From assembly GCF_019083965.1 (NCBI RefSeq), contig NZ_JAHRCY010000001.1:310001-374000 (forward strand): 64,000 nucleotides of DNA, written 5' to 3'. Of the stretch, positions 8,493 to 18,200 are shown piece by piece; the stretch's first letter is position 1, and each line of letters opens with the position of its first letter. The notes beneath the pieces were generated by a model. That model did not search any database, was not told where the DNA came from, and worked only from the letters and a program-made list of their open reading frames with translations. Source of the DNA: Catellatospora tritici. GTDB lineage: Bacteria; Actinomycetota; Actinomycetes; Mycobacteriales; Micromonosporaceae. The translations under genes and the position numbers were made by a program.

Positions 8493-9328
8493 CAGGCCGC
8501 GCGCGCGGCGTACCGACCGCCGGACGAGGTGACCGTCAGCGGCAGCCCGAACGTCTCCGACAGGTGCTCCGACGTGATCACGTCCTGCATCGGACCGGAG
8601 GCGACGATGCCGCCCTCGCGCAGCAGCATCGCGTGGGTGAAGCTCGGCGGGATCTCCTCGACGTGGTGGGTGACCAGCACCAACGCGGGCGCGTCCGGGT
8701 CGGCCGCGAGCTCCGACAGCCGGGCCACCAGGTCCTCGCGGCCGCCCAGGTCCAGCCCGGCCGCGGGCTCGTCCAGCAGCAGCAGCTCCGGGTCGGTCAT
8801 CAGGGCGCGGGCGATCTGGGTGCGCTTGCGCTCGCCCTCGGACAGGGTGCCGTACTGCCGCTCGGCGAAACCGGCCATGCCCCACTCGCCGAGCAGCTGC
8901 TCGGCCCGCGCCAGGTCCATCGGGTCGTACGACTCCCGGAACCGTCCGACGACCGACCACGACGCGGTCACCACCACGTCGCGGACCAGCTCGCTCGCCG
9001 GGATGCGTTCGGCCAGCCCGGCCGTGGACAGGCCGATGCGGGTGCGCAGCTCGTGCATGTCGACCCGGCCGATGCGCTCGCCCAGCACGTATACGGAGCC
9101 CTTGGTGGGGTGGGCCCGCCCGGCGGCCAGGTGCAGCAGCGTGGTCTTGCCCGCGCCGTTGGGACCCAGCACGACCCAGCGCTCGTCCAGCTCGACCCGC
9201 CACGAGACCTCACGCAGCAGATGCTGGCCCTCGCGGACCACGTCGACCTGGTCGGCGGCGATCACCAGATCGGGGTCGTCGGCGGCGACTTCGGGTGCGG
9301 CGGCAAAGGCGCGGTGCTGTCCTGACAC
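8492..9328 (-). CDS. ABC transporter ATP-binding protein
   Basis: This is a single nucleotide-binding domain with Walker A GPNGAGKT, signature LSEGERKR, Walker B LLLLDEPAAGLD and switch His in LVTHHVEE. The signature variant and overall form resemble stand-alone iron/molybdate-type ATPases (YlmA/ModF-like) of actinobacteria. The start is uncertain: GTG at 9326-9328 gives 278 residues, and GTG at 9383-9385 would give 297; neither has a clear ribosome site. No permease gene is adjacent, and the downstream partner is the DUF402 gene. It is divergent from the ABC system at 9482. Confidence 0.82.
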   Translation of the reverse strand: MSGQHRAFAAAPEVAADDPDLVIAADQVDVVREGQHLLREVSWRVELDERWVVLGPNGAGKTTLLHLAAGRAHPTKGSVYVLGERIGRVDMHELRTRIGLSTAGLAERIPASELVRDVVVTASWSVVGRFRESYDPMDLARAEQLLGEWGMAGFAERQYGTLSEGERKRTQIARALMTDPELLLLDEPAAGLDLGGREDLVARLSELAADPDAPALVLVTHHVEEIPPSFTHAMLLREGGIVASGPMQDVITSEHLSETFGLPLTVTSSGGRYAARAA

Positions 9329-9481
9329 AGCCGATATCCAATCACGCCCGGCACTGCGCGCGTGCGACCCTGCCAGCCAGATCACACTCGGCGCTGTCGT
9401 GGTCCCGTACCGTCACCTGCCCCCACGGATCGGCGCCTGGCACGTACGGTGAGCCGATCCCCTCACCTACTAGGAGGCGCG

Positions 9482-10510
9482 TTGACCGCCGTCATCGAGA
9501 TCAGCGGCCTGCGCAAGACGTTCAGCAGCGTGCGGCGCGGTCGGCAGACCGCCCTCGACGGGTTCGACATGGAGGTGCGCGCCGGTCAGATCCACGGCTT
9601 CCTCGGGCCGAACGGCTCCGGCAAGACCACCACCCTGCGTACGCTGCTGGGCCTGATGCGGGCCGACTCCGGCACCATGCGCATCCTCGGCACGCCGAGT
9701 GAGCACTACGCCACCGTGGCGCACCGGGTGGGCGCGATCGTCGAGAGCCCGGCGTTCTTCCCCGGCTTCAGCGGCCGAAAGACGCTGCAGATCCTGGCCA
9801 CGGCGGGTGGCGTGCCCGCGACCCGGGTCGACGAGGTGCTCACCACCGTCGGCCTGCGCGACCGGGCCGACGACCTGGTCAAGGGCTACTCCTTGGGTAT
9901 GCGGCAGCGCCTGGCCGTCGCCTCGGCCCTGCTCAAGCAGCCTGAGCTGCTGATCCTGGACGAGCCCGCCAACGGCCTGGACCCGTCGGGCATCCACGCG
10001 ATGCGGACCCTGATGAGCGACCTCGCCGCGAGCGGCGTCACGGTGCTGATCTCCAGCCATCTGCTGGCGGAGATCGAACAGGTCTGCGACTCGGTCACCA
10101 TCATCTCGCGCGGCCGCCGGGTGACGCACGGTCCGGTGGCGCAGGTGCTGGCCGGGCACGCCACCGGCGAGTTCCGCCTCCAGGTCGCCGACGCGTCGGC
10201 CGCGGTGCAGGTGCTGCGCGACTCGGGCCGCAGCGCTCGCGTCGACGGCGGCTTCGTGGTGGTGGGCGGGGTCGACGACCCGGCCTGGATCACGCGGACG
10301 CTGGGCGAGGCCGGGCTCTGGCTGTCCGAGCTCGTCGCGATCGCCCCGGACCTGGAGAGCGTCTTCCTCGACCTCACCGAGACCCGCCCCAGACCGGGCG
10401 AGCCGCCGCAGGTCGAGGACGTGACCCCGACCGACGAGCCGGCGCCCGTCCCCGCGCTCGTCCCCGCCGAGTCCCCCGTCATCGACCTCGACCCGAAGGA
10501 GCCCGCGTGA
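9482..10510 (+). CDS. ABC transporter ATP-binding protein (exporter type)
   Basis: The product has 342 residues: a nucleotide-binding domain with Walker A GPNGSGKT, signature YSLGMRQRLAVA, Walker B LLILDEPANGLDPSG and ISSHLLAEIEQ, followed by a ~100-residue extension ending in a Pro/Glu-rich tail. This is the BcrA/CcmA-like form that pairs with ABC-2 permeases. The TTG at 9482-9484 is preceded by AGGAGG and gives the expected N-terminus (TAVIEISGLRKTF). The stop overlaps the GTG of the permease gene (GTGA). The role is probably export or ABC-2-type membrane protection; the substrate is unknown. Confidence 0.9.
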   Translation: MTAVIEISGLRKTFSSVRRGRQTALDGFDMEVRAGQIHGFLGPNGSGKTTTLRTLLGLMRADSGTMRILGTPSEHYATVAHRVGAIVESPAFFPGFSGRKTLQILATAGGVPATRVDEVLTTVGLRDRADDLVKGYSLGMRQRLAVASALLKQPELLILDEPANGLDPSGIHAMRTLMSDLAASGVTVLISSHLLAEIEQVCDSVTIISRGRRVTHGPVAQVLAGHATGEFRLQVADASAAVQVLRDSGRSARVDGGFVVVGGVDDPAWITRTLGEAGLWLSELVAIAPDLESVFLDLTETRPRPGEPPQVEDVTPTDEPAPVPALVPAESPVIDLDPKEPA

Positions 10511-11484
10511 ACCTCGCGAAAGCCGAGCTGAACCGGCTGATGTCGCGCCGGTTCGGCAAGCTCATGGTGGTGGTCCTGTTCGCGGTCTTCGGGCTGACCG
10601 TGGCCGTCATGATGATCGAGAGCAGCCGCCCGTCCGACGAGGCGTGGGCCGAGGCGCGCCAGACGGCCACGGAGGTGCGCACCCAGCAGCTGCGGGACCA
10701 CCAGCAGTGCCTCGACGCGCAACTGCCGGACACGGAGGCGCCGCCGGAACTGCAGGACAAGTTCCGTGGCGTCGACTGCGGCGTGTTCGACGCCGCCCAG
10801 GTCAGGGACGAGCAGTTCCTGTCCGGGGTGTTCGTGTTCAGTGACGAGATCCCGGGCCTGGTGTACATGCTCGCGGCGTATCTCGCGTTCTTCGGGTTCC
10901 TGATCGCGGCGTCGTTCATCGGCGCCGAGATGAGCAGCGGGGGCCTGATCAACCTGCTCCTGTGGCGGCCCCAACGCGGCGTCGTGTACGGCACCAAGCT
11001 CGGGGTCCTGCTCGCCGGGCTGGCCGTGTTCGACATCGGCTTCACGGTGCTCTACGTCGGCGTGTTCTGGGTGCTCGCCGCGACCACCGGCTGGGCGGGC
11101 CACCTCGGCGGGGACTTCTGGCTCGACCTGACCGACCTGACCCTGCGCGGGCTGCTGCTGGCACTGGTGGTCGCGGCCTGCGCGTACGCCATCGCCACCA
11201 TCGGGCGGCACACCGCCGCGGCGCTGGGCGTCTTCGTCGGTTACGTGATCGGCTGGGAACTGGGCGCGCGGCTCGTCTTCGAGCTGATCAACCTGGAGCC
11301 CAACGATCCGTTCTTCCTGTCCACCTACGTCGTCGCCTGGGTAAACGACGGGTTCCGGTACTGGAACGGCTTCGACGGTGACCTGGTCATCGACGGCGGC
11401 ACCGGCGCCGCCGTGCTGCTCGGCCTGGCCGTCCTGCTCGTGACGGGAGGCTACTTCAGCTTCCGCCGCCGCGACCTGACCTGA
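10507..11484 (+). CDS. ABC-2 type permease
   Basis: The product has 325 residues. An N-terminal membrane segment (MVVVLFAVFGLTVAVMM) is followed by a ~75-residue external loop with two Cys residues, then about five further hydrophobic segments. The region IGAEMSSGGLINLLLWRPQR matches the ABC-2 motif in which the transmembrane core meets the ATPase. Start GTG at 10507 overlaps the ATPase stop, so the two genes form one transporter. The large Cys-containing loop after helix 1 is characteristic of this subfamily. Confidence 0.88.
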   Translation: MNLAKAELNRLMSRRFGKLMVVVLFAVFGLTVAVMMIESSRPSDEAWAEARQTATEVRTQQLRDHQQCLDAQLPDTEAPPELQDKFRGVDCGVFDAAQVRDEQFLSGVFVFSDEIPGLVYMLAAYLAFFGFLIAASFIGAEMSSGGLINLLLWRPQRGVVYGTKLGVLLAGLAVFDIGFTVLYVGVFWVLAATTGWAGHLGGDFWLDLTDLTLRGLLLALVVAACAYAIATIGRHTAAALGVFVGYVIGWELGARLVFELINLEPNDPFFLSTYVVAWVNDGFRYWNGFDGDLVIDGGTGAAVLLGLAVLLVTGGYFSFRRRDLT

Positions 11485-11516
11485 CCTGACCGCGCTCGCT
11501 CGCTCCGCTCGCTTCG

Positions 11517-11586
11517 TGAGGCTGCAGTTTCGGGGAAACTGCAGCCTCACTGGCGTGAATTCCAGCACTTTCCCTGAAACTGCAGC
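11517..11586. repeat. Intergenic palindromic repeat, GCAGTTTC family, copy 1
   Basis: A perfect 14-bp stem (11517-11530 with 11536-11549) with loop CGGGG carries the word GCAGTTTCGGGGAAA. A further inverted, slightly changed copy lies at 11568-11585, with GAATTC between them. A related element occurs at 48768-48834. It sits in the convergent gap between the ABC permease and the ROK repressor gene and may also end transcription in both directions. Confidence 0.8.
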
Positions 11587-11618
11587 CCCGTCCGCGCGCC
11601 GCGCGCGGGGGCGTGGGG

Positions 11619-12812
11619 TCAGTCGACGGTGGAGCCGAAGACCTCGTCGCGGACGGTGTCCAGGGCGGTCAGCAGGGCGCCACGCAGCACCGGCTCGTCG
11701 GAGACGCCGGTGACGACCACGCGGGGCGCGACCGGGCTGATCGCGGCCACCTCGTGCTGCACCCGCTCGGCCAGCGGGGTGCCGCCCGCGGCGCCGACCT
11801 CGCCGGTGAGCACCACCAGCGGCGGGTCCAGCACCAGGCAGGAGGCGGCGACGCCGAGCGCCAGCCGCCGGGCGAGTTCGTCGAGGACCGGGCCGCCCTT
11901 CGTACCGGCCGCGATGGCGGCCTTCACCGCGTCGGCGGCGTTGGGGGCGCGGAAACCGTGCTCGCGGGCGACGGCGCGGACCGCGTCGGCACCGGCGACC
12001 ATCTGGAACGCGCCCTTGCCGACGCGGCGGCTGACGTCGCGCGGGATCTCGGCCCCCGGCACCGGCAGGTAGCCGATCTCACCGGCGGCGCCGGAGAAGC
12101 CGCGGTGCAGGCGCCCGCCGAGCATGACCGCCAGACCGATACCGGCGCCGACCCAGACCAGCAGGAAGTCGCCGACCTCGCGGGCGGCGCCCAGGTGCGA
12201 CTCGGCCACGGCGGCCAGGTTCACGTCGTTCTCGAACAGGATGGTGGTGTGCAGGTCGTCGCGCAGCGCGGCGGCCAGACCCCGCTGCCAGCGCGGCAGG
12301 TTGAACGCGAAGACGATGTCGCCGCTGTTCGGGTCGACCAGACCCGGGGTGCCCAGCACGATGCGGCGTACGGCGCTGAGCGGGGCACCGGCCTGGGCGG
12401 CGGCGGTGACCACGGCGTCGTGCACCAGGCGCACGGGGTCGTCGACCCCGCCGCTGTTCTCGGTCTGCATGGACACCTCGACCCGGCCCACCACCGCGCC
12501 GGTGATGTCCGCGCAGGCCGCGGTGACCTGGTCGACCCCGACCTCCACGCCCACCACGTACGCGCTGCCGGGGCTGACGCTGTAGAGCTGCGCGTTGGGT
12601 CCGCGGCCGCCGGCCTGCTCACCCACGCGGCGGACCAGGCCCCGCTCCTCGAGCCGTTCGACCAGCTGGGAAGCGGTCACCTTGGACAGGCCGGTCAGCT
12701 CGCCGAGCTGCGAGCGAGTCAGGGGACCACGCGCCAGCAGCAGCTCCAGCGCGGCTCGGTCGTTGAGCGCGCGGAGAAGTCGGGGGGTGCCTGGTTGGGA
12801 AACTGCGGCCAT
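11619..12812 (-). CDS. ROK-family transcriptional repressor
   Basis: The product has 397 residues. An N-terminal winged helix-turn-helix (LTRSQLGELTGLSKVTASQLVERLEERGLVRR region) is fused to a ROK sugar-kinase-like domain with the glycine-rich motif VWVGAGIGLAVMLGGRLHRG and GAAGEIGYLPV. The Cys-rich zinc motif of ROK kinases is absent, as in several ROK repressors. It is transcribed away from the family 3 glycosidase gene, with an AT-rich inverted repeat between them, so it most likely represses that gene and senses a sugar such as GlcNAc or a related ligand. The ligand is an inference. Confidence 0.9.
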   Translation of the reverse strand: MAAVSQPGTPRLLRALNDRAALELLLARGPLTRSQLGELTGLSKVTASQLVERLEERGLVRRVGEQAGGRGPNAQLYSVSPGSAYVVGVEVGVDQVTAACADITGAVVGRVEVSMQTENSGGVDDPVRLVHDAVVTAAAQAGAPLSAVRRIVLGTPGLVDPNSGDIVFAFNLPRWQRGLAAALRDDLHTTILFENDVNLAAVAESHLGAAREVGDFLLVWVGAGIGLAVMLGGRLHRGFSGAAGEIGYLPVPGAEIPRDVSRRVGKGAFQMVAGADAVRAVAREHGFRAPNAADAVKAAIAAGTKGGPVLDELARRLALGVAASCLVLDPPLVVLTGEVGAAGGTPLAERVQHEVAAISPVAPRVVVTGVSDEPVLRGALLTALDTVRDEVFGSTVD

Positions 12813-12867
12813 GGTCGATCATCCTAGGTGCTCGCCGCAGTGTAGGCGCGCATACGCCGACACTAGC

Positions 12868-12905
12868 TTTTAGTTAAGTTTCTTATTAGATTAGGTACCC
12901 TTAAC
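12868..12905. promoter_or_regulatory. AT-rich operator/promoter between ROK repressor and glycosidase genes
   Basis: This is an unusually AT-rich tract in a 72% GC genome, with an imperfect inverted repeat centred near 12880 (TTAAG-TTT-CTTAT) followed by TTAGATTAGG and TTAACC. ROK repressors of actinobacteria bind TTAG/CTAA-containing inverted repeats, so this is the likely operator for both divergent genes. Confidence 0.6.
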
Positions 12906-13019
12906 CGTGTACGGCCGTAGCCTACGGCTTCGACACGCAAACCCACTATGGATGGCAAGACCCGACACACTGGCCAAAAGGCCAACATCGTGTTCGGGCG
13001 ACGGAAGCGGAGGATCACC

Positions 13020-14468
13020 GTGACCATCGACCCCGGGCTGCGGCGCCTGGCCCTGCGTACGCTGCTGGCCGCGTTCCCCGGCCACACCGCTCCGGATTGG
13101 GCCCCCGACCTGCTCACCCAGGGCCTGGCGGGCTACACGCTGTTCGGCTACAACATCGCCGACGCCGACCAGCTCGCCACCCTCACCACCCAACTGCGCG
13201 CCGCGCGGCCGGACGCGCTGCTCGCCATCGACGAGGAGGGCGGCGACGTCACCCGGCTGGCGCATCGCACCGGCAGCCCGTACCCGGGCAACGCCGCCCT
13301 GGGCGCGATCGGCGACCTCGACCTCACCCGGCGGGTGTACCACGCGATCGGCACGGAGCTGACCGCCGCGGGCATCAACCTCAACCTGGCCCCCACGGTC
13401 GACGTCAACACCGCCACCGACAACCCGATCATCGGCACCCGCTCGTTCGGGGCCGACCCGGTACGGGTCGCGGCGCACGCCGCGGCCGCGGTGGTCGGGC
13501 TGCAGCAGGCCGGTGTCGCCGCCTGTGCCAAGCACTTCCCCGGCCACGGGGCCACCGTCACCGACTCGCACCACGACCTGCCCACGGTCGACGTCACCGA
13601 GCAGGTGCTGCGCGAGCGCGAACTGCCCCCGTTCGCGGCGATCGTGGCGGCGGGCGCCAAGGCCGTGATGACCGCGCACATCCGGGTGCCGGTGCTCACC
13701 GGCGACGACCCGGCCACGTTCAGCCGGGCCATCCTGACCGGCCTGCTGCGTGAGGAGTTCGGCTTCACCGGCGTGGTCGTCACCGACGCGCTGGAGATGC
13801 AGGGCGCGCTCCGGGTCGCGGGAGGGATCGGCCCGGCCGCCGTGCGCGCGCTGCACGCCGGAGCGGACCTGCTCTGCCTCGGCGCCGACATCGACCTGGC
13901 CATCGTGGAGCAGGTCGCGGCCGACATCGTCGCCGCGATCAAGGACGGCAGCCTCGACGTGGCCCGGGTCGAGCAGGCTGCCGCGCGCAACGACGCGCTC
14001 GCCGCGTGGACGGCCGGCAGCATCGAGATCGAGCCCAGCCCCCGCCTCGGCTACGACGCCGCCCGCCGCGCCGTCAGCATCGAGGGCAGCCTGGCCGGGT
14101 TCGAGCACCCGTTCGTGGTGCAGCTGCGGGCCGGGCACACCATCGCCGAGGGCGCGGTGCCGTGGGGGCTGACCATGCACCTGGCCGACACCCCGCAACT
14201 GGCGGTGGCGGCCGACGAGACCAGCGTCGACGCCCTGCTCGACGCGGCGGCCGGACGGCCGATCGTGCTGGTCGGGCGGCACACCCACCGCAATCCGGCG
14301 GCCCGCTCGCTGGCCGAGCAGCTCGCCGCGGTGCACCCGCTGGCCGTGGTCGAGATGGGCTGGCCGGCCGGGTGGCGGCCGCACGGTGCGCAGGCCTTCA
14401 TCACCACGTACGGCGCGAGCCACGCCAACGGTAGGGCCGCCGCCGAGGTGCTGGGGCTGGCCGGGTAG
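13020..14468 (+). CDS. Glycoside hydrolase family 3, beta-N-acetylglucosaminidase-like
   Basis: The product has 482 residues. The family 3 TIM-barrel carries the bacterial NagZ signature KHFPGHG followed by TDSHHDLP, in which the Asp-His dyad acts as acid/base, and the nucleophile Asp in VVTDALEMQG. The C-terminal ~140 residues form a second alpha/beta domain found in longer actinobacterial members. GTG at 13020-13022 is preferred because GGAGG lies 6 nt upstream; an ATG at 12948 has no ribosome site. No signal peptide is seen, so it acts in the cytosol, probably on imported chitin or peptidoglycan fragments. The ROK repressor next to it fits induction by amino sugars. Confidence 0.9.
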   Translation: MTIDPGLRRLALRTLLAAFPGHTAPDWAPDLLTQGLAGYTLFGYNIADADQLATLTTQLRAARPDALLAIDEEGGDVTRLAHRTGSPYPGNAALGAIGDLDLTRRVYHAIGTELTAAGINLNLAPTVDVNTATDNPIIGTRSFGADPVRVAAHAAAAVVGLQQAGVAACAKHFPGHGATVTDSHHDLPTVDVTEQVLRERELPPFAAIVAAGAKAVMTAHIRVPVLTGDDPATFSRAILTGLLREEFGFTGVVVTDALEMQGALRVAGGIGPAAVRALHAGADLLCLGADIDLAIVEQVAADIVAAIKDGSLDVARVEQAAARNDALAAWTAGSIEIEPSPRLGYDAARRAVSIEGSLAGFEHPFVVQLRAGHTIAEGAVPWGLTMHLADTPQLAVAADETSVDALLDAAAGRPIVLVGRHTHRNPAARSLAEQLAAVHPLAVVEMGWPAGWRPHGAQAFITTYGASHANGRAAAEVLGLAG

Positions 14469-14513
14469 CGCCGGTCACTTTCGGTTGCCCGCACCGGTCC
14501 CCGCTGCGAACAT

Positions 14514-14548
14514 ATCCATGCCCGCGCATCTAATGCGCGGGCATGGAT
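14514..14548. other. Perfect 16-bp palindrome with 3-nt loop upstream of the flavodoxin-like gene
   Basis: Arms 14514-14529 and 14533-14548 are perfectly complementary around the loop CTA. It ends 10 nt before the AGGAG ribosome site of the next gene and lies 45 nt past the glycosidase stop. There is no T-run, so it could be a terminator of the first gene or an operator/attenuator of the second. Confidence 0.75.
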
Positions 14549-14569
14549 TTCATTCGACAGGAGTATCCG

Positions 14570-15121
14570 GTGACCGACGACCGCAGCTTCCTCTTCCTGC
14601 TGGGCAGCGCCCGGCACGGCGGCAACACCGAGGCGCTGGCCCGCGCCGCCGCCGCGCACCTGCCCGCCGGGACCGCGCAGGAGTGGCTGCACCTGGCCGA
14701 CCTGCCGCTGTCCCCGTTCACCGATCGGCGCCACACCGACGGCGTGTACCCGCAGCCCGAGGGCAACGAGCAGCGCCTGCTGTCGGCGACCCTGGCCGCC
14801 ACCGACCTCGTCGTCGCCTCCCCGCTGTACTGGTACAGCGTCTCGGCCCCCACGAAGCTGTACCTGGACTACTGGTCGGCGTGGCTGCGGGTCCCGGGGG
14901 CGGACTTCCGGGCCCGGATGGGCGGCAAGACGATGTGGGCGGTCAGCGCGCTGAGCTCGTCGGACACGAGCACGGCCGACCCGCTGGTCGGGACGCTGCG
15001 CCTGAGCGCGCGCTACCTGGGCATGAACTGGGGCGGCGTCCTACTGGGCAACGGCAGCCGCCCCGGCGACGTCGACAGCGACGCCGACGCCCAGGCGGCA
15101 GCGAAGACGTTCTTCAACTGA
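14570..15121 (+). CDS. Flavodoxin-like / NADPH-dependent FMN reductase family protein
   Basis: The product has 183 residues with a flavodoxin fold: the phosphate-binding loop LLGSARHGGNTEALARAA near the N-terminus, the aromatic flavin-side motif SPLYWYSVSAPTKLYLD, and GGKTMWAVSALSS further on. This corresponds to the NAD(P)H quinone/FMN reductase family, soluble cytoplasmic enzymes. GTG at 14570-14572 has AGGAG 6 nt upstream and is preferred to the ATG at 14543, which lies inside the palindrome. The physiological acceptor is unknown. Confidence 0.87.
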   Translation: MTDDRSFLFLLGSARHGGNTEALARAAAAHLPAGTAQEWLHLADLPLSPFTDRRHTDGVYPQPEGNEQRLLSATLAATDLVVASPLYWYSVSAPTKLYLDYWSAWLRVPGADFRARMGGKTMWAVSALSSSDTSTADPLVGTLRLSARYLGMNWGGVLLGNGSRPGDVDSDADAQAAAKTFFN

Positions 15122-15152
15122 CCCGTTCCGGCGACCTCGGCCCCGCCCCCGT

Positions 15153-15229
15153 CTTAGCATCGACACTGGCCTATCCAGTGGACGGATTTTCGAATTCCGT
15201 CTTCTGGATAGGCCAGCGTCAATGCTAAG
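15153..15229. repeat. 77-nt palindromic element in a convergent gap
   Basis: Two 26-nt arms (15153-15178 and 15204-15229) are complementary except at two positions, and the 25-nt centre contains a further inverted repeat (GACGGA/TCCGTC around TTCGAA). Located between the convergent flavodoxin and NAD-GDH genes. It could act as a bidirectional terminator, but its length and AT-richer sequence also resemble a small mobile palindromic element. Confidence 0.8.
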
Positions 15230-15263
15230 TGGGCATCTCGCCCGGCCGCCCGGCCGCCCGCCG

Positions 15264-18200
15264 TCAGGCGGCCGCGGTGCGGACCAGGGTGCGGATCTGG
15301 CGGAGCAGCACCGACAGCGGGGCCAGGTCCACCTTCACCTCGTCCAGCTCCGCGATCGACTTGCGCGCCTGCGCGGTCGCCGTGGCGTTGGCCTGCTCCC
15401 AGTGCTGCACCCGGTCCTGCGGCGCGGCGTCGGCGGGCGTGGCCGCCAGCACCTCCTTGGTCAGCGCGGCGAGCGCGGCGTACAGGTCGTAGCGCAGCGC
15501 CATGCGGGCCAGGGTCTGCCACCGGTCGTCGCGCGGCAGCTGCGAGATCTTCGTCAGCAGGTCGTCGACGCGGAAGCGCTCGGACAGGGCGAAGTACACC
15601 CCGGCGACCTCCTCCAGGTCACGGCCGGTCTCGGCGGCGACCTCGACGACGTCGAGCAGACCGAAGCTGTACAGCGTGCGCGCGCCCCACTCGGCCAGCT
15701 CCACCGGGGCCCCGAGCGCGACCAGCTCGGTCTCGTGGGCCTTCATCGCCTCATGCTCGGCGCCCAGGAACAGGCTGGACAGGCGCGGCATGAGCGCGGT
15801 GATGCCGGGCTTGAACCGGGCGATCTCGGCGGGCACGTCCAGCGGCGAGCGCCGGTTCTGGATGAGCCAGCGAACGGCGCGGTCCATCAGGCGGCGGGCC
15901 TTGAGGTAGACCTCGGTCTGCGCGGCGGTGGGGATGAGGTTGTCGGTGGCCTCGACGGCCGCCCACAGTTTGGGCAGCTCGAAGACCTCCCAGACGACCT
16001 CGAACGCGCGCAGCACCTCGGCGACCGACGCGCCGGTCTCCTCGACGGCCCGGTGCACGAACGTGGTGCCGCCCCGGTTGACCGTCTCGTTGACCAGGAC
16101 CGTGGTGACGATCTCGCGGCGCAGCCGGTGCTCGGCCATCTCCTTGGTCATGTGCCGCAGCGGGACCGGGAAGTACTCGGCGAGCGTCTCGGCGGTCCAC
16201 GGGTCGTCGGGCAGGTCGGAGGAGACGATCTCCTCCTCCAGCGCGATCTTGACGTACGCCATGAGCACGGCGAACTCGGGTGTGGACAGGCCCTCGCCGT
16301 TCTCGCCGCGGACCACCAGTTCGTCGTCGGTGGGCAGGCCCTCCAGCGCACGGTCGATCTTTCCGGCGCGTTCGAGTGCCGTCAGCACCCGGCGGTGCAC
16401 CGGCAGCAGCGACAGCGTCTGCGAGCGGGCGTTGCCCAGCGCGCGGGCCTGGCCGTAGTTGTCCCGCAGCACCAGCGTGCCGACCTCGTCGGTCATGCTG
16501 GCCAGCAGCTCGTTGCGGGCCTCCAGGCTCAGCGACGTGTCCGCGCCGAGCAGGATCTTGATGTTGACCTCGTGGTCGGAGCAGTCCACGCCGGCCGAGT
16601 TGTCGATGAAGTCGGTGAAGATGTGGCCACCGGCGCCCTGGGCGCCCTTGCGGGCGTACTCGATGCGTCCGGCCTGGGTGAGGCCCAGGTTGCCGCCCTC
16701 GCCGACCACCTTGCACCGCAGGTGGGCGCCGTTGACCCGGATGGCGTCGTTGGCCTTGTCGCCGACGTCGGCGTGCGACTCGGTGGTCGCCTTGACGTAG
16801 GTGCCGATGCCGCCGTTCCACAGCAGGTCGACCGGGGCGAGCAGGATCGCCTTCATCAGCTCCGGCGGGCTCATCGCGGTCACCGTCTCGGCCAGGCCGA
16901 GTGCCGCGCGCACCTGCGCCGAGATGGGGATCGACTTGGCGGTACGCGGGAACACCCCGCCGCCCTCGGACACCAGCTCCAGGTCGTAGTCGGCCCACGA
17001 GCTGCGCGGCAGGTCGAACATGCGCCGCCGCTCGGCGTAGGAGGACGCCGCGTCCGGGTTCGGGTCGAGGAAGATGTGGCGGTGGTCGAAGGCGGCCACC
17101 AGCCGGATGTGCTCGCTCAGCAGCATGCCGTTGCCGAACACGTCACCAGACATGTCGCCCACGCCGACCACGGTGAAGTCCTGCGTCTGCGTGTCGTGCC
17201 CCATGTCGCGGAAGTGCCGCTTCACGGACTCCCAGGCGCCCCGGGCGGTGATACCCATCTTCTTGTGGTCGTACCCGGCCGAACCACCGGAGGCGAACGC
17301 GTCACCCAGCCAGAACCCGTACGACGCGGAGATCTCGTTGGCGATGTCGGAGAACGTCGCCGTCCCCTTGTCCGCCGCGACCACCAGATACGGGTCGTCG
17401 TGGTCGTGGCGCACCACGTCGACCGGCGGCACGACCTTGCCCGCGTCGAGGTTGTCGGTGATGTCCAGCAACGCCGAGATGAACCGGCGGTAGCAGGCCA
17501 CGCCCTCGGCCTGGAACGCGTCCCGGTCGGCCGGGGACGGCGCCTGCTTGAGCACGAAGCCGCCCTTGGCGCCCACCGGCACGATCACCGCGTTCTTGAC
17601 CATCTGTGCTTTGACCAGGCCCAGGATCTCGGTGCGGAAGTCGTCGCGCCGGTCGGACCAGCGCAGACCGCCGCGCGCGACCGAGCCGAAGCGCAGGTGC
17701 ACGCCCTCGAAGCGGGGCGAGTACACGAAGATCTCGAACTTGGGGCGGGGCGCGGGCAGGTCCGGGATCGCCTGCGGGTCCAGCTTGAACGAGACGTACG
17801 ACTTGGGCCGCCCGTCCGCCGCCCGCTGGAAGAACGAGGTGCGCAGGGTCGCCTGGATCAGCGTCAGGTAGCTGCGCAGAATGCGGTCCTGGTCGAGGCT
17901 GGCCACCGACTCCAGCTGCCGCCCGATCGCCGACACCAGCTCCTTGGCCTGGCTGGACCGCTCGGTGTCGGCCAGTTGCAGCCTCGGGTCGAACCGGGTC
18001 TCGAACAGCGCCACCAGCATCGCCGCGATCTGCGGGTACGTGGTGAACGTCGCCTCCATCGACTCCTGCGCGTAGACAGTCCCGGCCTGGCGCAGGTACT
18101 TCGCGTACGCGCGCAGCACCACGACCTGCCGCCAGGTCAGCCCGGCGCGCAGCACCAGCTCGTTGAAGCCGTCGACCTCCGCCTCGTGCCGCCACGCGGC

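Noticed and set aside
7878-9203. A 441-codon frame joining DUF402 to upstream sequence
   Set aside because: The upstream part is an out-of-frame shadow of the ABC ATPase; the ATG at 8492 overlaps the ATPase stop as in a normal operon.
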